A stretch of DNA of 47,927 nt from Candidatus Cloacimonadota bacterium (GTDB lineage Bacteria; Cloacimonadota; Cloacimonadia; Cloacimonadales; TCS61), in assembly GCA_021108315.1 (NCBI GenBank), contig JAIORE010000159.1:1-47927 (forward strand), read 5' to 3'. Numbering within the stretch: position 1 is the stretch's first letter; each line of letters opens with the position of its first letter. A program made the position numbers and the translations under genes. The notes beneath the pieces were generated by a model. The model did no database searches. It saw nothing but the letters and a program-made list of their open reading frames with translations, and was not told the DNA's origin. Of the stretch, positions 45,090 to 47,927 are shown one piece after another.

Positions 45090-47927
45090 ATGAGAAGAAG
45101 TGCGTTAGTTGTTGTTGTGTTATTGTTTGCCTTAGTTTTATTCGGGATAAACAATTACGATGTTCAATTTGAACAAAAAAATGGAGAATTGGAACTAAAT
45201 TTTGATGTCAATGATTTCGAAATTAACAAAGTGGAAGTTGATGGTGTTAGTTTTTCTAATATCGTTTTTGATGGGAAAGTGCATACAAAAGATAAAGGAT
45301 TTGCCAAACTTCCTTTTATTCATGCATCTTTAGAGATTAGTCATGATAAAAATTATGATTTGAATATCAGTGATTCGGATTATACTGAAATTCAATTAGA
45401 TTACCCTTTGCTTCCTTCACGAGGTGTAATTTATCGTAATCAAGATCCTGCAACTATTCCTTATGAAATTGCTGATGAGTCTGTTAGTGATAATTGGTAT
45501 CCTGGAAATATTACTAAAACAACAGATCCTTATATTTTTAGAAATATTCGAGGAATGAATGTTTATGTTTATTCATTTCAATATAATGCCGAAAAACTGA
45601 TTCTAAGGGTTTATAACAAAGTTAATGTCAAATTGGTTCAAAACAATACAACACCTATCAATAAATTATTTCAAACAAATAAGATAGCTCCTCAAATGAA
45701 TAATATTTATAGGTCTCTTTTTATCAATTATGAACAAAACAGAGATTGGTCAAATTCTATTGGTGAAATGGGCGAAATGTTGGTAATTTATACTTCCAGA
45801 GATGCTTCTGTGATTCAACCTTATATCACTTGGAAAAGAGAGATGGGCTACACAGTTCATACACAGCAGGTTTCTACAGGAACAAATGTAAAAACTACTA
45901 TCCAAAACGCTTATAACTCAAATAGTAATTTACTTTACGTTCAATTGGTCGGTGATTGGGCTGATATCAAATCTGATCTTGGAACTACTCAAAACGCTCC
46001 TATGGATCCAAAATTAGGCTGTGTTTCCGGTTCTGATAATTATCCTGAACTTATTATCGGACGTTTTTCAGCAAGTTCAACCTCGCAAGTTACAGTTCAA
46101 ATCAATAAAGCGATTGAATATGAAAAAAATCCAAGTGGAACTTGGTATTCAAAAGGTTTAGGGATTGGCTCACCTGATGGCTCAGGAAATGGTGATGATG
46201 GTGAGATTGATTATGTTCATATGGATATCATCAAAGAAAATAAGTTAATGCCATTTACGTATACCAGCGTAACTGAAGCCTATCAATATCCTTCTGATTC
46301 CTCTGTTGCTACTGCTATTAACAATGGACTAAGTGTTATTAATTATTGTGGTCACGGTTCAGAAACAAGTTTTGTGACAAGTGGATTTAATAATGCAGAT
46401 ATTGCTAATCTATCCAATGGAGATATGTTACCTTTTATCTTCTCAGTAGCTTGTGTGAACGGAAAATTCCATCAAACAAGTGGTGATTGCTTTGCAGAAA
46501 CTTGGCTTGAAAAATCAAACGGCGGTGCTGTAGCAGTGATTATGTCTACTATCAATCAGCCTTGGCAACCTCCTATGCGTGGGCAAGATTATATGAATGA
46601 CTTGTTGACTGGTGGATATAGCTATTCATCAAATCCGGGAAGTGGAACAAATACCACCGAAGGCAAAACAACATTTGGTTCAATAACTTTTAATAGCTTC
46701 GTACTGATGTATGCCGAATCAAATGCTTCTGATGATCTGGAAACTATTCAAACTTGGACAATTTTTGGTGATGCATCTTTACAAGTTAGAACTGCTACAC
46801 CAGCTGCAATTTCTGTTTCTAATACAACTGTAAGTGGAAGTACACCCTACTCTACAACTATCACAAAAGGTGGTTCAGCAGTTGAAGGAGCTCTTGTTTC
46901 ATTGTATCAAAGTGGAAATACATATTCCGGTATTACAAATTCTTCAGGAAATGTTACAATTTCTCATAGCATAAGTAGTGGAACAGTTAAACTTACTGTA
47001 TCAGGATTTAATTTAGATACAACATATCAAGATGTAACTGTGAGTGGCGGCTCCACCCCAGCAGAGATTTCAGTAAATCCTACTTCTTTCTCTAAATCGC
47101 TTGATATTGATGGTTCTACAACAGCAAATATGACAATCAGTAATTATGGTGAAACCAATCTTACTTATACCGCTACCATAAATTATTCCGGAACCAGAGA
47201 TGATAGAGCTTATTGCGCTGCTAGCGGTGGTAATGATGAATATATCAGCCGAGTACAGGTTGGTTCAATTGATAATACATCTACAGCAGGAAATTATGTA
47301 GATTATACATCTCAAAGTACAGATATGACAATTGGAACAGGTTATCCTATCACAATTACCAATGGAAATCCTTACTCATCTGATCAATGTGGAATTTGGG
47401 TAGATTGGAATCAAGATGATGATTTTTCAGATGCAAATGAATCTATTTCAATTTCTAATAATCCTGGTAATGGTCCTTATACCGCTACAATTACACCTCC
47501 AGCAGGTGCTGTTCCCGGTTCTACCAGAATGAGAGTTCGTATTACTTACACCGGAGCTGTAGATCCCTGTGGAACAACTCAGTATGGTGAAGTGGAAGAT
47601 TATACCATAAATATTGGGGGTTCTGGTTCTCCTATGAACTGGCTTACTTTGAATAGTGGAAGCAGTGTGAATGGAACTATTTCTCAAGGAAATAATAATT
47701 CTATCACGGTTGGATTTGATGCAACCGGACTCGATGCAAATACATACAATGCAACAATTTCTATCACAAATAATGATCCTGATGAAAATCCGACTAATAT
47801 TCCGGTTACTTTGGTTGTTTCTTCCGGTAGTACTTCCCCTTCTTTTGTACTCAGTCCAAGCAGTTTAAGCTTTGGTAATGTACAAGTAGGAAATAGTTCT
47901 ACTCTACAATTTACAATCAGTAACTCA
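45090..47927 (+). CDS. C25-family (gingipain-like) cysteine protease with Ig-like/GEVED C-terminal domains, partial at window end
   Basis: Not in ORF track because no stop occurs before the window end; 946 codons open. Signal peptide MRRSALVVVVLLFALVLFG; catalytic INYCGHGSE and FSVACVNGKF; GEVED motif QYGEVEDYTINIGG; SD GGGAGAAG upstream. Confidence 0.9.
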   Translation, partial: MRRSALVVVVLLFALVLFGINNYDVQFEQKNGELELNFDVNDFEINKVEVDGVSFSNIVFDGKVHTKDKGFAKLPFIHASLEISHDKNYDLNISDSDYTEIQLDYPLLPSRGVIYRNQDPATIPYEIADESVSDNWYPGNITKTTDPYIFRNIRGMNVYVYSFQYNAEKLILRVYNKVNVKLVQNNTTPINKLFQTNKIAPQMNNIYRSLFINYEQNRDWSNSIGEMGEMLVIYTSRDASVIQPYITWKREMGYTVHTQQVSTGTNVKTTIQNAYNSNSNLLYVQLVGDWADIKSDLGTTQNAPMDPKLGCVSGSDNYPELIIGRFSASSTSQVTVQINKAIEYEKNPSGTWYSKGLGIGSPDGSGNGDDGEIDYVHMDIIKENKLMPFTYTSVTEAYQYPSDSSVATAINNGLSVINYCGHGSETSFVTSGFNNADIANLSNGDMLPFIFSVACVNGKFHQTSGDCFAETWLEKSNGGAVAVIMSTINQPWQPPMRGQDYMNDLLTGGYSYSSNPGSGTNTTEGKTTFGSITFNSFVLMYAESNASDDLETIQTWTIFGDASLQVRTATPAAISVSNTTVSGSTPYSTTITKGGSAVEGALVSLYQSGNTYSGITNSSGNVTISHSISSGTVKLTVSGFNLDTTYQDVTVSGGSTPAEISVNPTSFSKSLDIDGSTTANMTISNYGETNLTYTATINYSGTRDDRAYCAASGGNDEYISRVQVGSIDNTSTAGNYVDYTSQSTDMTIGTGYPITITNGNPYSSDQCGIWVDWNQDDDFSDANESISISNNPGNGPYTATITPPAGAVPGSTRMRVRITYTGAVDPCGTTQYGEVEDYTINIGGSGSPMNWLTLNSGSSVNGTISQGNNNSITVGFDATGLDANTYNATISITNNDPDENPTNIPVTLVVSSGSTSPSFVLSPSSLSFGNVQVGNSSTLQFTISNS

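Overview
This is a low-GC bacterial window with dense coding. From about 0.4 to 32.4 kb nearly every gene is on the minus strand; from about 32.9 kb most are on the plus strand. The gene content and the FlgD-like/Por-type C-terminal sorting domains (NYPNPFNPxT...GxYxYRxxS...MLLLK) suggest Candidatus Cloacimonadota or a related FCB lineage (inference). Housekeeping content includes tRNA-Val(GAC), an aconitase-family enzyme, mfd, a sigma-70 factor with an HspR-like MerR regulator, a LysM/M23 endopeptidase, acylphosphatase, an SPFH+NfeD pair, recN-nadK, rsgA-DUF116-fmt, def-yajC, an HD-domain protein, a nitrilase, meaB, HU, tatD and smpB. Accessory content includes three tandem secreted proteins (two M14 carboxypeptidases), a two-kinase/sigma-54 regulator cluster, an orphan Bro-N protein, an orphan RHH protein, and a TrmB regulator next to a C25 gingipain-like protease that runs off the window end. 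Not in the ORF track: a 30-aa AURKAIP1/COX24 (bS22-like) ribosomal mini-protein after HU, a decayed PIN-domain toxin remnant overlapping an intact 58-aa ORF, and the open-ended C25 protease. Several intergenic regions carry dispersed palindromic repeat families (REP-like CCACGATT..AATCGTGG, CACAGAG/CTCTGTG elements, ATCCCGA..TCGGGAT hairpins, and TTCCCAAAATGAGC..GGAACGAGAA elements).
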